A DNA stretch of 64,000 bases from Echinococcus granulosus (GCF_000524195.1 NW_020170401.1:220605-284604); one strand, 5' to 3'; shown: positions 36,512-49,347, numbered from the stretch's first letter. The notes: generated from the sequence alone by a model not told the origin. Translations and numbers: made by a program.

Positions 36512-38339
36512 TACAAGTGGACTGACGCATATATCATCAGGCTTCATGGTTCACGCACATCAGGTGTGGTATCGCAATGCGGCAAGCTGAAAATTGCAAA
36601 ATTCCTTTAGTTACCTGATAAATGCAGTATAAAATAGGAGTTTTAACTTTTTTAAAACTAAGCTGCTTTTGGATGAACAGAAACGCCAATTAGTGCCATG
36701 AAACTGTTTGTAGAGAGACATTAAAATAAAATTTGTATTTACCTCCAAAACAACAAAACTGGTTCACACGTATTTAAAGTTCCGGAATAAAGAAAAACTT
36801 TACCGAGCATGAGAAAAGATGACTTTATGCTTGCCATATGCGTATTGCCAGTTCAAATGTTTAGCTTATAGCATTTACGTCTATCATGTTGATTCCGGTT
36901 TCACACTTTAATTGTTGGGTCCTAGGAAGATTTTTAGCCATTAATGACTTTTGGTACCGATCACTCTACTTAAAGACCTTTATTCCAGTCATATAAGTTG
37001 AGATGTTTATCAGTTTATGTCACTTTTGCAGTATCTGTGATTTCTTTGCATTGACTACTTTGTCCTTGAGGTAAAATGTAATTTTCTTTTGAGTCCGGTC
37101 CACGAAATAGGTATCTAACGGTTCATGCAGGGTTAGCCATGGTTAGGAGGCCTTTAGCAACTCAGCCGTGGAAAAATCCATCATAGACTGCGCCTAAATT
37201 TTTATATGACAAATTGAAAAAGTGAATGCAGACACGAAAAGCTATCTTGATTTTATCCCCCCTTTGTGGAATACCTGTACCTCAAATGTCCATATCTTTT
37301 TAAACTGTACGGTTAGCTACATGAGTTCTTCAGTCTTCCAACATCCCACTTTGGTTCTTTCGTTAGCAGCCCATCATTCCTTCGTTGGGATTATTACTTC
37401 TTTGGTACCATTCAACAATAAGGCGTGAGAGAACTTAGGCGAAACTCATTCTATTTTACTACCAGAATCATATATCTTGGCAAAAATTATAGTTCAACTC
37501 CAGAAACGGGTAGTTCAAGGAAGTTTAAACTACGAAATGAAATTAGTCGTTAGTTTCCATGGCAATTTTTACTACTTTAATAGTGGAATCTAAATTCACC
37601 AAAAAATTTCATTATTGGTCTTGGTTCTCTCAAAAATTAAAATAGATTCTCCCCATGTGTTACATTGTCAGGGGGAATAGTGACTGCTTCCTCATATAAT
37701 GTGCAAAAATTAATACAAATTAGAAAACGCTGACAGATGGATGGTCTTTGAAGAAAAAAGGCAGCACAAAGAATTCATATGTGGAGGGAGTACAGGATGA
37801 AACAGGTAAGTTAACGAATGCTGTTACATCTTAAGTATTCTCCCAAGCCACAAAAATATGCCAGCATTGAAAGCATATTTATTAACCCACGCCACCAAAA
37901 TGGAAAGAGACACCAAAGAAATTAACTAGCATGGGGAAATTACATCACCTTCTTCCGTCGAAAGGATTTAACCCTTTCTTTGGGATCAAATACGATTTGT
38001 TAAACATTAAACCCTCTTCACCAGCAGTAATTACAAAGGGCAGACACTTAGAGATTTGTTAAAAGTATGCCCTCTTTTGGCATTTTTGTAGGGGCTATTA
38101 GTAGAATCAACCATCTGTAATAGATGACATCTATTTTAACCATCAGAAGGAACGGTGTTGCATGTTCGCTCTGGTTATACTGTTTTTACCGACTGGGACG
38201 AAGCGGCATTACGAGCCGTGGGAAACGCTCGGGATACGTGGACAAAAATGAAGTTGATTTGGTGACTTGGTTCTGAACGAACTCTTGTCAAAGCTAAAAT
38301 ACACTAGGTTGTAAAAGTATCGCTTTGATCAGCCAATCA

Positions 38340-38560
38340 GCTAACGTAAACAGGATTTTTCTCCTGTTGAAATGGGTTTGATTTCCATTGCTACTAGTGT
38401 CGGCCTTGAGAGCTCGCAACAGATCTCATCAGCAGGAGAGATGATTTATTTCCAACTTACAGAAGGGTTTGTAGGCTACAATCTTTGTCTGCGCAGCTGC
38501 GCGGAAGTACAGACCGCGAAGATTAATTGACAGCTATGCTTATTGGCATGGTAGAACGGC
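38340..38560 (-). mobile_element. TRIM-A copy 7: head with start of internal region, inverted
   Basis: Read on the minus strand: CTGTACTTCCGCGCAGCTGC, then AACCCTTCTGTAAG. The head end is near 38396, followed by about 55 bases matching the internal start (GCAAATCAAACCC-like and AGGAGAAAAATCCTG blocks). The remainder is missing. It ends about 190 bases upstream of the candidate exon at 38751. Confidence 0.5.
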
Positions 38561-38750
38561 AGTTTACGCCAATTTCCGTAGATAAACCTGGGAACAAAAA
38601 TACAATCTTTGCCATATTTGCTCTAGCAGTTAAGCCCAGGGATTAGTTAAAAACTAAGGGGAAAATTTCGTGTTTAAAAAGTCTTCGGGCTGGAGTTCGA
38701 AATCTGTCACGCTCAATTAGGTCCGCTTCCCCTTCTTCCCTCCACCTCAG

Positions 38751-38897
38751 TTGCCCCAAGACATAGCTTATTCGAGGCAAAGCAAACGCTCATGTTCTGC
38801 AAGGCCCAGAGCTCATGAATCACTCACACACAGGTGCTTCTGTAGCCGCCACCGCCGCCACTACTCCGAGACAAGTTGTTATCGTGCCGGGGAAAAG
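38751..38897 (+). CDS. Candidate internal exon, unrecognised protein
   Basis: A strong 3' splice-like signal (a pyrimidine-rich run from 38723 ending CCACCTCAG at 38750) is followed by 147 bases, exactly 49 open codons. The stretch is closed by a consensus 5' splice site, GAAAAG then GTAAGC, at 38898. The frame is phase 0 at both ends. The deduced peptide is rich in Arg, Ser, His and Cys, with no domain I recognise. The open frame continues past the donor to 39083, and the minus strand is open too, as is common in this GC-rich patch. The splice borders are therefore the only real support. It could equally be a UTR or non-coding RNA exon, or chance. Confidence 0.25.
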
Positions 38898-40055
38898 GTA
38901 AGCAGACAGGCGGAGAAATGGAGAGGGGGTAGGAGGGGGAAAGAGGAGAGAAAACCAGTTTTGCATGAATCACCTTTTCGTGAAAACAGTTTTCCAGCTC
39001 CCCACTCATTTCTCTTGTGTTTTTACTGCTTAGTGTGTTTACTCCTCCAGCATGACGGGATATGGGGGACTTGGTCAAGTTAACCACCCCTCCATCTCCT
39101 GCCTACTTCACACTCCATCCCTCTTAGTTGATGGCCATTTTCCTGAACACCTGATACGACGCCAACAGTCAGGACACGGAGGGGTATGGGCAGAGATGGG
39201 GATAACATTGCTAAATGGAGGGGTGCCTGCTGTTTGTTGCAGACATCTACAAGCATCTGTTCAGATTTCATGGATGTGCGCAAGTGATGCTTCTTTCCTC
39301 ACTTACTGGTGGAAGAATTAGAAGTGGCAATAGCGAACGTAACCCGTAAGTGATTAAATCATTTTAATTTGATCACTAACTAGAATGGTGTGTGCTTTAC
39401 ACATACATCTGTTGGCAACCCAGGACGTGGGAGTTATGCCACGAAAACAAGTTGAATGATAAAATCATATATGAGCCTTCCATCTTGAAGTAATACCACT
39501 TGCAAAACAATTTATTTACCAAATGATGTGTAGGTGAACAACCAACCTAATTTTAAACAGTTTGAGGTTTTATGACAACTAATAGGGTGTAAAAAATATC
39601 AGTATATTAGAATAAGGAGAATATTTTAATAGGACAATGTTATTTAAACTGATTACATGTAATGCTCCTAGCCACTGCTGATGACAAAAGTAGTCATACT
39701 ACTGGCGGTGTATAAAAAGGCTGCGGAGGTTCTGGCATGCCCTGAGGCCATGCCGCCGGACTGATGAACAACAGCTCTACTTTTCAGTAATCGCGTAACA
39801 AAAATGAAGGGTTAAAAAAACAATCAAAGCATTAGATGGCCCCATCTCCTTTAAACGTCTTCCAAGGCGCTCTTCAAATTCAGCCTCCCGCGTCAGTTGA
39901 TAGGATGTAGTCGGTTCTATGAGAAAAGTATCCACTAACCAGCAGCCATACTCATCAAATTTGCGTAAAAATGAGGTTTTTGACTACATCCGCACTTATT
40001 CCTCGTATAATTTTCACATAATTTTGGGTTTTGCCCTGTTTGGAAACTGTACTGG

Positions 40056-40155
40056 NNNNNNNNNNNNNNNNNNNNNNNNNNNNNNNNNNNNNNNNNNNNN
40101 NNNNNNNNNNNNNNNNNNNNNNNNNNNNNNNNNNNNNNNNNNNNNNNNNNNNNNN
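40056..40155. other. Assembly gap (100 N)
   Basis: Exactly 100 N bases, a conventional size for a gap of unknown length. The right edge abuts TRIM-A copy 8. Frames translated through it (39919-40158, 40031-40222) are artefacts. Confidence 0.99.
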
Positions 40156-40681
40156 TAGCTACAAGAGCACTGGCCTAAAAGCAATGTCATTTATTCTCGC
40201 TTCCGTGGAGGAGGTATCGTGAGTTCACTTCATTGGTCTCCACATACAGGTACCATGACCATCAAATTCGGACGATTCTCTGGTAGATCTCTTTGGTTGT
40301 TAATAGCACATCTGCAGACCACGGACCTTGGGTGGTTGCCTTAGGTAGACGTCATTCTCAATCCTTCGTTAGAGATGGTTACAGAATCTCCCATCAGCAG
40401 CATATGCACTCCTTCCGTCCCGTTAAGGTTTACCATTTCGAATATCTGCTAAATAGGATCAACTTTGCTTCCCGTTGCCAAAAGTGTAGCACATGGTGTC
40501 CTTGTTTGAAGTTAGAAGGGACGATAATACTGCAGCAGGAAATGCATTGGCGACGAACGAAGGAAGGCTTGGTTACTAACATGGTGCAGGGACCCTGCAG
40601 CTGGGCGGAAGTACAATGGCCATGCCCTTCAGTGCCCTCGTAACCAAAAATAGGGGTTAAGCAAGCAAAGCATTCCATAAA
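40156..40681 (-). mobile_element. TRIM-A copy 8: inverted, cut by the assembly gap
   Basis: On the minus strand the head runs from 40681 to about 40485. It contains TTTTTGGTTACGAGGG and TGTACTTCCGCCCAGCTGC and ends GTGCTACA. The internal region continues with GATTCTGTAACCATC-type sequence, GAGAATGACGTCTACC and GGTACCTGTATGTGGAGA, then reaches GGCCAGTGCTCTTGTAGCTA directly against the N run. The remaining internal region and second head are hidden in, or lost through, the gap. The 116-codon plus frame (40293-40643) and 95-codon minus frame (40430-40717) lie within this repeat and are not genes. Confidence 0.6.
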
Positions 40682-43600
40682 AGTGAAAAGATTTTTATCA
40701 TCTTTCTTGAATAGCATGCAACAAATTTCACGAGAAGTACCTAGACTTTAGAGACCGAGTTAGACAGGGCTTGCCGAGAAGGCAACCCCGAATTGCATCT
40801 ATCGGAATAAACCCATATTTAACGAAGTTTGACTTAAAATGGGAGGATGATAAGGGAGAGTACGATAAGAAGTAACGTAACGATAGACTGACTCATATCT
40901 CTGCTTTATATCGCATGCAAGCAGATGTCATGTACACTTGACAAGCCTATTCCAAAAGGTCTGATGTGCCATTGCAGCCAGCTCTGGTAATAATTACGCT
41001 ATTGTCTTGAATATCTGATCAAAAACTTTTGAAAAGAGTAAGTGTATTTTATATTTTTGGTTAAGCAGATGCAAATACAGGTACGGTTAGAGAATTGTGC
41101 CATTTAACAGGGTAATACCCGCTGACACTGGAGTCCCTGCAGTTGAACATTCAGTTAGCCACAGTAACAAATCACCGCACAAAACTTAGTTATAGATTTT
41201 AAAAGCGGAAGAATGATTAATTAACTGTGTATCAGCTTTGGATTGGGGGGTGGAGTAGCCACAGACGGATTTTAATGATTCACCCGATCGGCAATCCTGT
41301 TTCACCCCCCTCTCTATCTCTTCCCGTCTTCCAGAAGGAATTCGCCCAGCGGATACCTGATACATGCATACAAAGCACTTGTAAGCATGTGTAATGATAG
41401 GGGTTGAATGGACAAAAAGAGACGCGACTGTTGGTATTTGTTGTCGACAGTTGCTTCATCCCCTTCCACCCTTTGGCCTCGGCTCTGGGCCCGCAGAGAA
41501 ACAGGAACACGATTTTCCGTGCATTGTAGAAACACTATTTGTTGTGCTTCTTACAACAGGTGACAGAAAATTTCATTTCTGTCAAAAAGTAGCCATTTTG
41601 TATGTGGAAGATAGTACCGAGGCGATAGGTGCTCTGCGAGGTGATTTGACGGTGATTCATAGGCTCTTGAATTAAGAAAAAGACAGAATGTTATATTTTA
41701 GACGTCAAACGGATAATTTGTTTGTAATAGGGTAATTTTCTGATAAGATAACAGACGTTTTCCCATTTTTGAGTTGGTAGCAACTAAGAAGACAAATACA
41801 GTTCTGCCTTCCTACGCAAAGGCACACACAAAGGATGGTCTTTTGAGGATGAGGTGGGGTGGGTCTTGGGAGTCTGGAATGGGTATTGAGTAGATCGGCC
41901 ACTGATGTTGCCCAAATTTGCCACACAAATTCATTTGTCGTCTCATGTTAGGGAATCAGTGAAGGGTCGGAAACTGTCCACTTGTTTCTAAGTTATGTCT
42001 GGAATGTGCGCTCGCCGGTCTAGGTGCAGCGCGGACACATAGGGACCGACACTGAGACGTCCGAATGGGGGTCAACACGTTGTCGCTCTTAAGCAGTGAC
42101 CTGAGTAACCCTAAATCAGCGGTTAACCAATGTTTGGTCAGCGTTATTCACTCATTAGATAGAATGTCATGTTCGGTAGCAGCTCTAATCTCTTTTATCT
42201 CCTATTAATGTGATGGCACGCTTCCGCCTTTGGATATTCCATTGTTAAGATCGCATTTTACAGCCACCACTGAAATGTACTTTTTGTTACATCTCCTCTA
42301 TCAAGTGATGAAGACAAGGCAATGCCAAGCAACGCTAAGTCACCTCCAACGTAGTTCCAAACTGACACATACCCAAGTCCCTAAAAGTTATCTCGGAGAG
42401 CCGTACCGGAAATCTGACCACCTTTAGGCCTCCTAAAACCTGCTCGTTCAAATTTTTAATAGTCCTTTTTTGAGAATGAATATCTACTTCACTTATAGCT
42501 GTGTCTACTGACTATGATGAGTCTGAGATTCCACGTCCTCGTTGTATTGTAACGTTGAATTAACTGCTGCAGACACTGTAACGTAACGTCGGTCCACTAT
42601 CAGCAGATAGGTTAATACTCAGGTAATTTGAACTGGACATTTATGTGTCTAGTCTCATTAAAATTTAATGTTCCATTTTTATTCCTATTGAGAAAACTTC
42701 GGCGATAAAAACACGTACCGTTGTTGTTGCCTAAGCTAGCATAAATGTCTCATTAACTGTGGGGGATAGAGCCTGCGGACATAAGTGCGAGACAATATCT
42801 AAGTTCCGGAAATGACAGAAGCAAATTTCAGACAGACAGCCTTGGGAAACCACAAGTGAATGGTTACCGTCTGCAACTGCTATACGCGCCTAACCTACAA
42901 TCATTGGACTTCTGGGTTTTTTGTAGGATCATCATTACGCTTATGCACTAAGTCAGGGACTTTGGTTTTGAGTAAATTAACAGGTTTGAAAAAGCGACAA
43001 CGCTCAATAAGGAGTATTTCTTTATATCCGTGTAATCATCTTTTTTGCAATGTAGAATACCGGGGATGTGATGAACTAGTTCTGGGTGTAAGGAAAAGTA
43101 GGTTTGGATGAAATATTGCATCGGCTAAAACAAAACACCATTGCAATTTATAAACTTCCTTTATCAAGAGGGGACTTAGAGTGGTCACCTAGGTCACCCC
43201 TGTTTCCATCAAAATTTTATTTTTCAACTGCCTGCTCTACTTTACATAGGAGTGCCTAATGTCATTGTCAAGAAGGGGTAGTAGTCGGTACTTGATGGCA
43301 TCCTTGTGTGAGCATGGAGAATGGGGAAGTATTTTTTTGCACTCCTCTTTTGCAATCTGAAGGGAAAATTTTCCTACAAGTCAATTTTTCTGTGGCATGA
43401 GACTGTCCTTTGTCATAAAAGACCATATCTCTCTTCTAAGTGGCTAAATGATAAATCTTAGCTGTTTCCAAATAAAACGTTTTGCTAACCTTTTGATCAG
43501 GTCCCAGGCCCAATCGTCGTTTGCCTTTTAGCAAATTTCAAAACATAATGAATACATGCTTCTGTGGTCCACTACTTACATGGCCACGAAGCAAAAGCAG

Positions 43601-44437
43601 TCTTACAGGGACGAAGTGGGCGAAAATCCATGCTTCACAAATCATGCACATCCCCAAATTCATGTATATCTAGGGCCCTAGAAGATAAGTCACTGCTCCA
43701 AGCTGAACAGTAAATAGCGTGAAGATTTTGCCCCTCTGATATGGGTACATTTTCAAGAATTTCCACATTTGACATGCCACATAAATCGTGCCATTTGATC
43801 AACAATTTCGATAAACCATTCCTAATTTGTCAAATTTTCAATTCTAATCTTCTATCATAAAATTTTTAAAGTACTTTCTTAAATAACTTTTAAACGTCGG
43901 ATGGATAAAATAGGACGTTAAAGGTTATTTTTATCACACACCTTGATCGTCATAGATGAGAAACAAAAGCTGTATACTTTATACTAAATAAATACGATAA
44001 AAATAATTAAGATTGATTACAAAAACGAAGACTTCAGTAGATCCTTCCGAGGGAGGGTCAAAGTGGCATCTCCTTTCAGCAAATGCCTAATCTCTAATTA
44101 TAAACAATGATTTCTGATTGAGTGATTGGTCTGTAATTCTACTCGAGAATGTATAATGAGGGTCCAAGAATTCGCTAATTTCCTATCTCAACATTGTTTT
44201 ATTGTAAGAGCTAGCATACAAAGTGTTGAATATACGGAGCATCTCTCGGTTTGGCAATATCTTTCGGAGGGATTCCTCCTTGATATAACTGATCTTGCAG
44301 AGTAGACAAAACTCATCATGACCGATTTCAATTACTCTTATTAAAACAGGTGGCATCGCCTCCTCACTCCAACAGATAACTCTATCATAGTGTTCCCGTT
44401 TTGCGACTGGCTATGAATGGGCCCTTTATCAAAATAA

Positions 44438-45550
44438 TTTTTGCCATAATCTTGGCTTCTTGGCCTTCCGTCTAAGTCTATGGCCTTCAGGCACTTCTGT
44501 ACTTCCAAAGTACATTATTCGTCTATACTTGCAGACTCGATAACAACTCTGATGATGCCTTGAGCTGGTACAGTACAATTAAAAAGAGGGTTGAAACTGC
44601 CAATTGCAAATAAACTAAACTAATCTTGTTGTTGTTCGTTTGATTCTCCGTTTTTGCTACGCAGGGACACCAAGGCACAGACACTGTACATTCGCCTGTC
44701 GGTCTGGCCTTTTGGACCATGTCACTAGCCGCTCAGCCAAGTATTTTAGCTTCTTTAGATCTCAAGGAGGAAATGCGGTGCTACTTTGGTGGCAGTGGGA
44801 AGTGAACCCAATCATAAAGGATAACTGCTCTCATTCATTTTGCTAAATAATAATAGACCATAACGTGATGGAGGAAGGGTGTATGCTGGGCGTGGGCGAG
44901 TCTGAGATGACCCTTAACAGAAGAGTTGGAAATGACGTCTAACCTTGGCAACTACCCTAGTCCTGTGTACGATCGGAAAGCTATTAATAACTGAAGCCAC
45001 AATAGCCATGAATCGTCTAGAAATTCCGTTAAGGGGGCTGTCTACCGTACCTATATGAAGATGTCATTAAAATAAACATGCCATATTCAGATGAATATAA
45101 ATGGCTGGGCAACATTTAAGTGAGAACAAAGTAGCAAGTAGGAATGGATGCGAAGCCTTACGCCTAAGAAACGACTTTATACACTGACATTTGCTAAATG
45201 TTTAATTTTAGGCCGGAACAGAAATCAAGTTCCAGTGGAATTGCCAAGACGAGTCTATGACGTTGCGGTCAAATATTTTCTCAGTTGCATGCAAATTCGA
45301 TGACTGGCGCGGTCAGTTGTTGCGTGTCTTTTTTAAAACACTGATTACGTTCTTAGCTCCTAAGCGGGAGGTTGAGCCTAAGGAGGGCCGAGGACGGGGC
45401 TCTAAAGAGGAGGGGCTAGGCATGCCATTGAAAATGACCAGTTAACTCTCTTATGATAGTCAAAATGTATAATGTCACCCAAAAATCCTTTTCGGTTATA
45501 TTATTGCTTCCTTCGCTTAAGCCAGTAGAATGGTCCTCGATTCTGACGTT
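44438..45550 (+). mobile_element. TRIM-A copy 9: rearranged, head fragment, then element with degraded second head
   Basis: A head fragment at about 44438-44530 (ATGGCCTTCAGGC, ACTTCTGTACTTCC) precedes another head from about 44618 (GATTCTCCGTTTTTGCTACGC). Internal blocks include TTTGGTGGCAGTGGGAAG, AGAAGAGTTGGAAATGACG, CCTATATGAAGATGTC, GGCTGGGCAACA and GATGACTGGCGCGGTCAG. A decayed second head may lie around 45465-45550 (TATAATGTCACC, CCAGTAGAATGGTCC). The extra head fragment suggests nested insertion or partial duplication. Confidence 0.5.
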
Positions 45551-46814
45551 TTTAATTAGGTATATTTAGTAGTTTGTAATCCTTTATGAATGAGAGAGTG
45601 AAATGAGAATGAAATTCGAACTGCAAGAAAGGCTTAAAATTAGCAAACAGAAAGTAATGTAAATTCATCTATAGCATGATTTCCAGTAAAAATCTTTTCC
45701 CACTTGGGGAATACAGGTACAAAGGTGAATAGCTGGAATAGGGTGAAATCAAATTCTCACCTTTTTACTGGAATGAGAAAAACATGATGGAAGTAATATG
45801 TTTTTGAGAGTCTTACTGAAATAAAACTTTAGTAGTTTGAATGCATGCCTGATTAAATGCTTTAATCGCTACGTGTTAGATTACCATCTTGACCGAACGA
45901 CCATTTCTAGTAGTCCTTAGTGCTTAAACCTTTTCTTGGGGTAGATTGGTAACAGTGGTAAGCAAACTTGATCCAGGCAGTCAGAATTCTTGAGTTCCTT
46001 GTGTTTTGTCAAACTGTAGTATCATTGAAAGACGCTGTCTGTTGCAGTTGGCTAAACCTACGAAGACTCTAGCTAAGAAGTCTAACGGGAGATCGAATTT
46101 TTGAAGATCCCCCAAGTTTGAGTTCTGTGATGTGCCTGCAAATGAAATGAGATCGGTTTTTAATAAAGCAAACCCGGCCCGAGGAATTGGTTAAACAAAC
46201 ATTTTTAAATACAACGCGCCTTTGCCGCCTCACTTTTCATCTTGCTTTCGGGAGAGTGCTACAGTGGAATGCAAGTTGTGTAGATTGTTGTCTAATCTTA
46301 AAACAGTCTATCACATGAATTTAATTGCTGTGCCAATCTTTTTGAAGAGTTAAGATTGGCCTTAAAGCATGTGTCCCTACCACCAGGTACAATGCTATTA
46401 TATTAATTGGACATTTCATTTTAAATGCTCATTCACCTACGCGATCATCAAGTTTTGGCAGGCTCCGTTATGGCCTCTCCTTATTTTCTAATCTCCTAGC
46501 TCTTCTATATTAGGCTACAGAAAAGACTAATTTTACAATTCTAATAAACAAATCAGAGAAATGGACACGAAAGAAAGATTTTGCTGTTTTTCCTTAAATG
46601 ATAAGTTTTTATTGGAGTGTGTGTAGTCAAAATTGAAATAATCAAACCTTTTTATCTTTCATTTATAAAATAAATAGGTCCTGGTGTAGAAGTAGCATGA
46701 TTTTACTGTTTAAGGATATCGGGATGGCAGAACATGATTTAACTGGGTCCACTTACCCTACCAGTCAAAGGAAATATTGTCGAAATACTAGCCATCCTTA
46801 AATTGACAGATAAT

Positions 46815-47084
46815 ATGGACAGTCAGTTAACCGGGGAAAAAGAAGTAGAAAAGTGTGTTGTAATGGAGAATTTTTGCCTTTTCGATAATGATGCCGAACA
46901 ACTGTCGCCACCACCGACTGCCGAGGTTGCAAAAAAGGGGGAACTTTTCCCCCCACCTGGCGATTGTAGAGGGAATCGTGGCGTTGACATAAATCCTTCC
47001 GTAGTTTCCAATAGGTGCAAAAGGCGGGAAAATTTGCAGTGCAGTAGGTTTTTTCCGACAGGAGGGAAGCCGGGCAAAGCGTAG
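46815..47084 (+). CDS. Short ATG-initiated frame, unrecognised
   Basis: 89 residues from ATG at 46815. The N-terminal half is acidic with a PPP turn, and the C-terminal half is basic and Cys/Gly-rich. No signal peptide, membrane segment or known domain is seen. The opposite strand is open over the same bases (46823-47116), the region is GC-rich, and no clear splice or polyadenylation context was found. It could be a first coding exon or chance. Confidence 0.12.
   Translation: MDSQLTGEKEVEKCVVMENFCLFDNDAEQLSPPPTAEVAKKGELFPPPGDCRGNRGVDINPSVVSNRCKRRENLQCSRFFPTGGKPGKA
46937..46953. other. Perfect G/C hairpin GGGGGAA-CTT-TTCCCCC
   Basis: Seven-base arms around three bases, flanked by six A on the left. 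The symmetry also resembles a kappaB-type binding site. It lies within the uncertain frame 46815-47084. Confidence 0.4.
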
Positions 47085-47504
47085 GAGAGTGGAAAGTCGT
47101 GAAGGCCTGTCGTCAATGTAGGGCTAAGACGGTACCTCCCGTCTTTCTTTTGCTTTACTGGGAAACTGTCTAGTCGTATCCCACATCCATAAATTCCGCA
47201 GGGTAATTTTCAAACTGTTTTTGTCTTTTTCTCCTTCTTTTTCCGTTCTCTTTCATGTATGATAAAATTAATGTAAAGGTAAAAGGATTTAGTTAGCATT
47301 TTAATCGTCTTCCAAGTGGAAAGTATAGTTGACCCAGATGTCACGAGGTCTGAGCTTTACCTAGCTATGGGGTATCTTTATGATGGGGTTTTGTAAGTCC
47401 AACAAGATGAGAGTATCCTTACGTTGATTTTTTTACACCTGCGATCACTGCCCATGCCCACGTCCTGCCAATCCCTTTTAACTTTATTCCATACTGTTAT
47501 GATT

Positions 47505-48195
47505 TCGGCAACTACCCCACAAATAATTTTACTAGCTGGAGTGACAATGGCCGTGAATCATTTGATGGACTTCTTTGCGGAGCTTCCTGCGTTATCTTCA
47601 TGACGATGTCGATTGAGTGCTCACAAAAACATTTCTCCCACCTCTTCACTAGCTAGATAGAATCCAGGTAAATATGGCTGGAAAGTACTAAAGTGGGAAC
47701 CCTGAAGTGAACCCTTATTCGAGACTAGGCATTTTGGTCAGTGTTCATATTACTAGCAATAGATATACTTGATGATCTGTACATTTCCAATTTCCCTAAT
47801 ATAATCTTAAAACATCACAAAACACCAGATTTTAGTGAACTTACCAAGACGTGTGAGTGATGTTGCAGTCAAACACCTCAGTTGCAAGCAAAATGGATGA
47901 CAAGCGCTGTTAGTTTTCGGTTTGTGCTGGGCGAAGGTGAGATTAAATAAGGGTAACGTAGGAGAAGATGCTCAAACGATGGCAGAGAAGAGCTATGCAG
48001 TACTTTTATTGTTTGCGTAACTCTCGGCTTTTGTAACGGGCCACCGGGGGTCCCACCATTTCATTGCCGCTGGAATTTCCAGCCTCTGATCTACGTCGGT
48101 AGCGCCCAATCAATTTGATACGTCAGCAGTGCATATTCTGACCCAGTACTGTGTTTTTTTATGTCTTCAAGGAAGTCCTCGTGTGCTACCGGAGA
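47505..48195 (+). mobile_element. TRIM-A copy 10: 5'-truncated internal region plus second head
   Basis: It begins inside the internal region (GATTTCGGCAACTACCCC, GACAATGGCCGTGAATC, ATATGGCTGG). It continues through GTTGCAGTCAAACACCTCAG and GATGACAAGCGC, then a broken purine stretch GGCAGAGAAGAG, to a head at about 47994-48195 (CTCTCGGCTTTTGTAACGG, GCATATTCTGACCC, AAGGAAGTCC). The first head is absent. Confidence 0.5.
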
Positions 48196-49347
48196 AAGGA
48201 AACCCCACAATTTTTTCTCTCTTATTAGCATCAGGATCCATCCTAATTTCAGCAGAATGCCTTACATGATTATAGTCTCTCAGCCCTCTCCTGTGATAAA
48301 TCTAATATAATTCTTTTACAGAAGCTGACTTAGGTGCTTTATAAATTCCTATCTTTGATACGAAAAGATCAGATTATTTATTTACAGGCAGCTAAAATTG
48401 ACATACAAAATAAATCATGCAACATACTCCGAATTTTAGCTAACTCTTTAGATACAGTAAAATTGGAAAAATTCTCAAGTATTTAAGTACTTACTTCTAT
48501 AGAAACACATCTAGAGTTCACTGGCTTTTCAATAAGCGCTTTTAATACATAATATGTAAATGCTGCAAATAGCTACGTGAAATCTTTTCGCGGTTAAAAT
48601 AGCCATCATTTCAAACTGCAATCCCTTTCCAGCGAGAGGTAAGCTTGCGGCTTCCGCCTTTAGTGGGCGATCTTTTTTCTAGGAGCTTGGCAAAACCTAG
48701 CCTTTGCGATCTCTACTCCCTTCTCTTGTCTCCCAGCTGCCTTTTCTCCTTCACAATATACTGGTCAATGCTAATCGTTAGGTGAAGTAGAGTCGGAGAA
48801 TATGGTGAGACTCTGTCTTATCCCATTTTTAAGTATAAGCCTCAAGCATCATTTGGGCGAACTGAAGCTTTACGCTTTGAACTGGACTTTACATCCATCG
48901 ACAGTTCAAATATTCTCGGCTACCCTCACTGGTTATGAAGAAGAAATCTTTCTAGTACACGTTCGAGTTGTATTGCGTGGGATAATTGTTTAGACTTCAG
49001 CTTGTGATTAATTAAAATTAATCAGTTGCTTTTGCAATGGGGAGTAAGCTGTCAAGTTTGGGTAAGCAATGATATGATATGTTAAAGTACACACAAAAGC
49101 CATTTCCCATCACAAGACATTTAGTCGGCCAGATATTCATTCAGCCATCAGTCAAGAATAGACAGGGCATTTTTAGGGCGCACTTGAAAGAAGTGAGCAA
49201 TAACTGGTAGCCCATCAAGTTTATTATCGTCTGGTCATGAATGACAATTAAGCGGGGCCCCTCCTTCCTTCTTCCGCGATTTAATCTTTCTAGCTGATGT
49301 AAGTGTAGAAGGTTTGGTCAAACATGATGGAAAGTTGTCCTCGGTCT

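Noticed and set aside
37671..37804. Segment between an acceptor-like GTCAG and a perfect donor CAG-GTAAGT
   Set aside because: All three frames contain stops, so it is not a coding exon; a non-coding exon cannot be excluded.
39919..40222. Two frames running through the N gap
   Set aside because: They exist only because N codons were read as open.
40293..40717. Frames of 116 codons (+) and 95 codons (-)
   Set aside because: Both lie inside the inverted TRIM-A copy, and other copies of the family do not keep these frames open.
48795..48870. ATG-GTGAG sequence considered as a spliced-leader RNA gene
   Set aside because: No Sm-site-like AATTTTTGG downstream and no recognisable leader sequence upstream.
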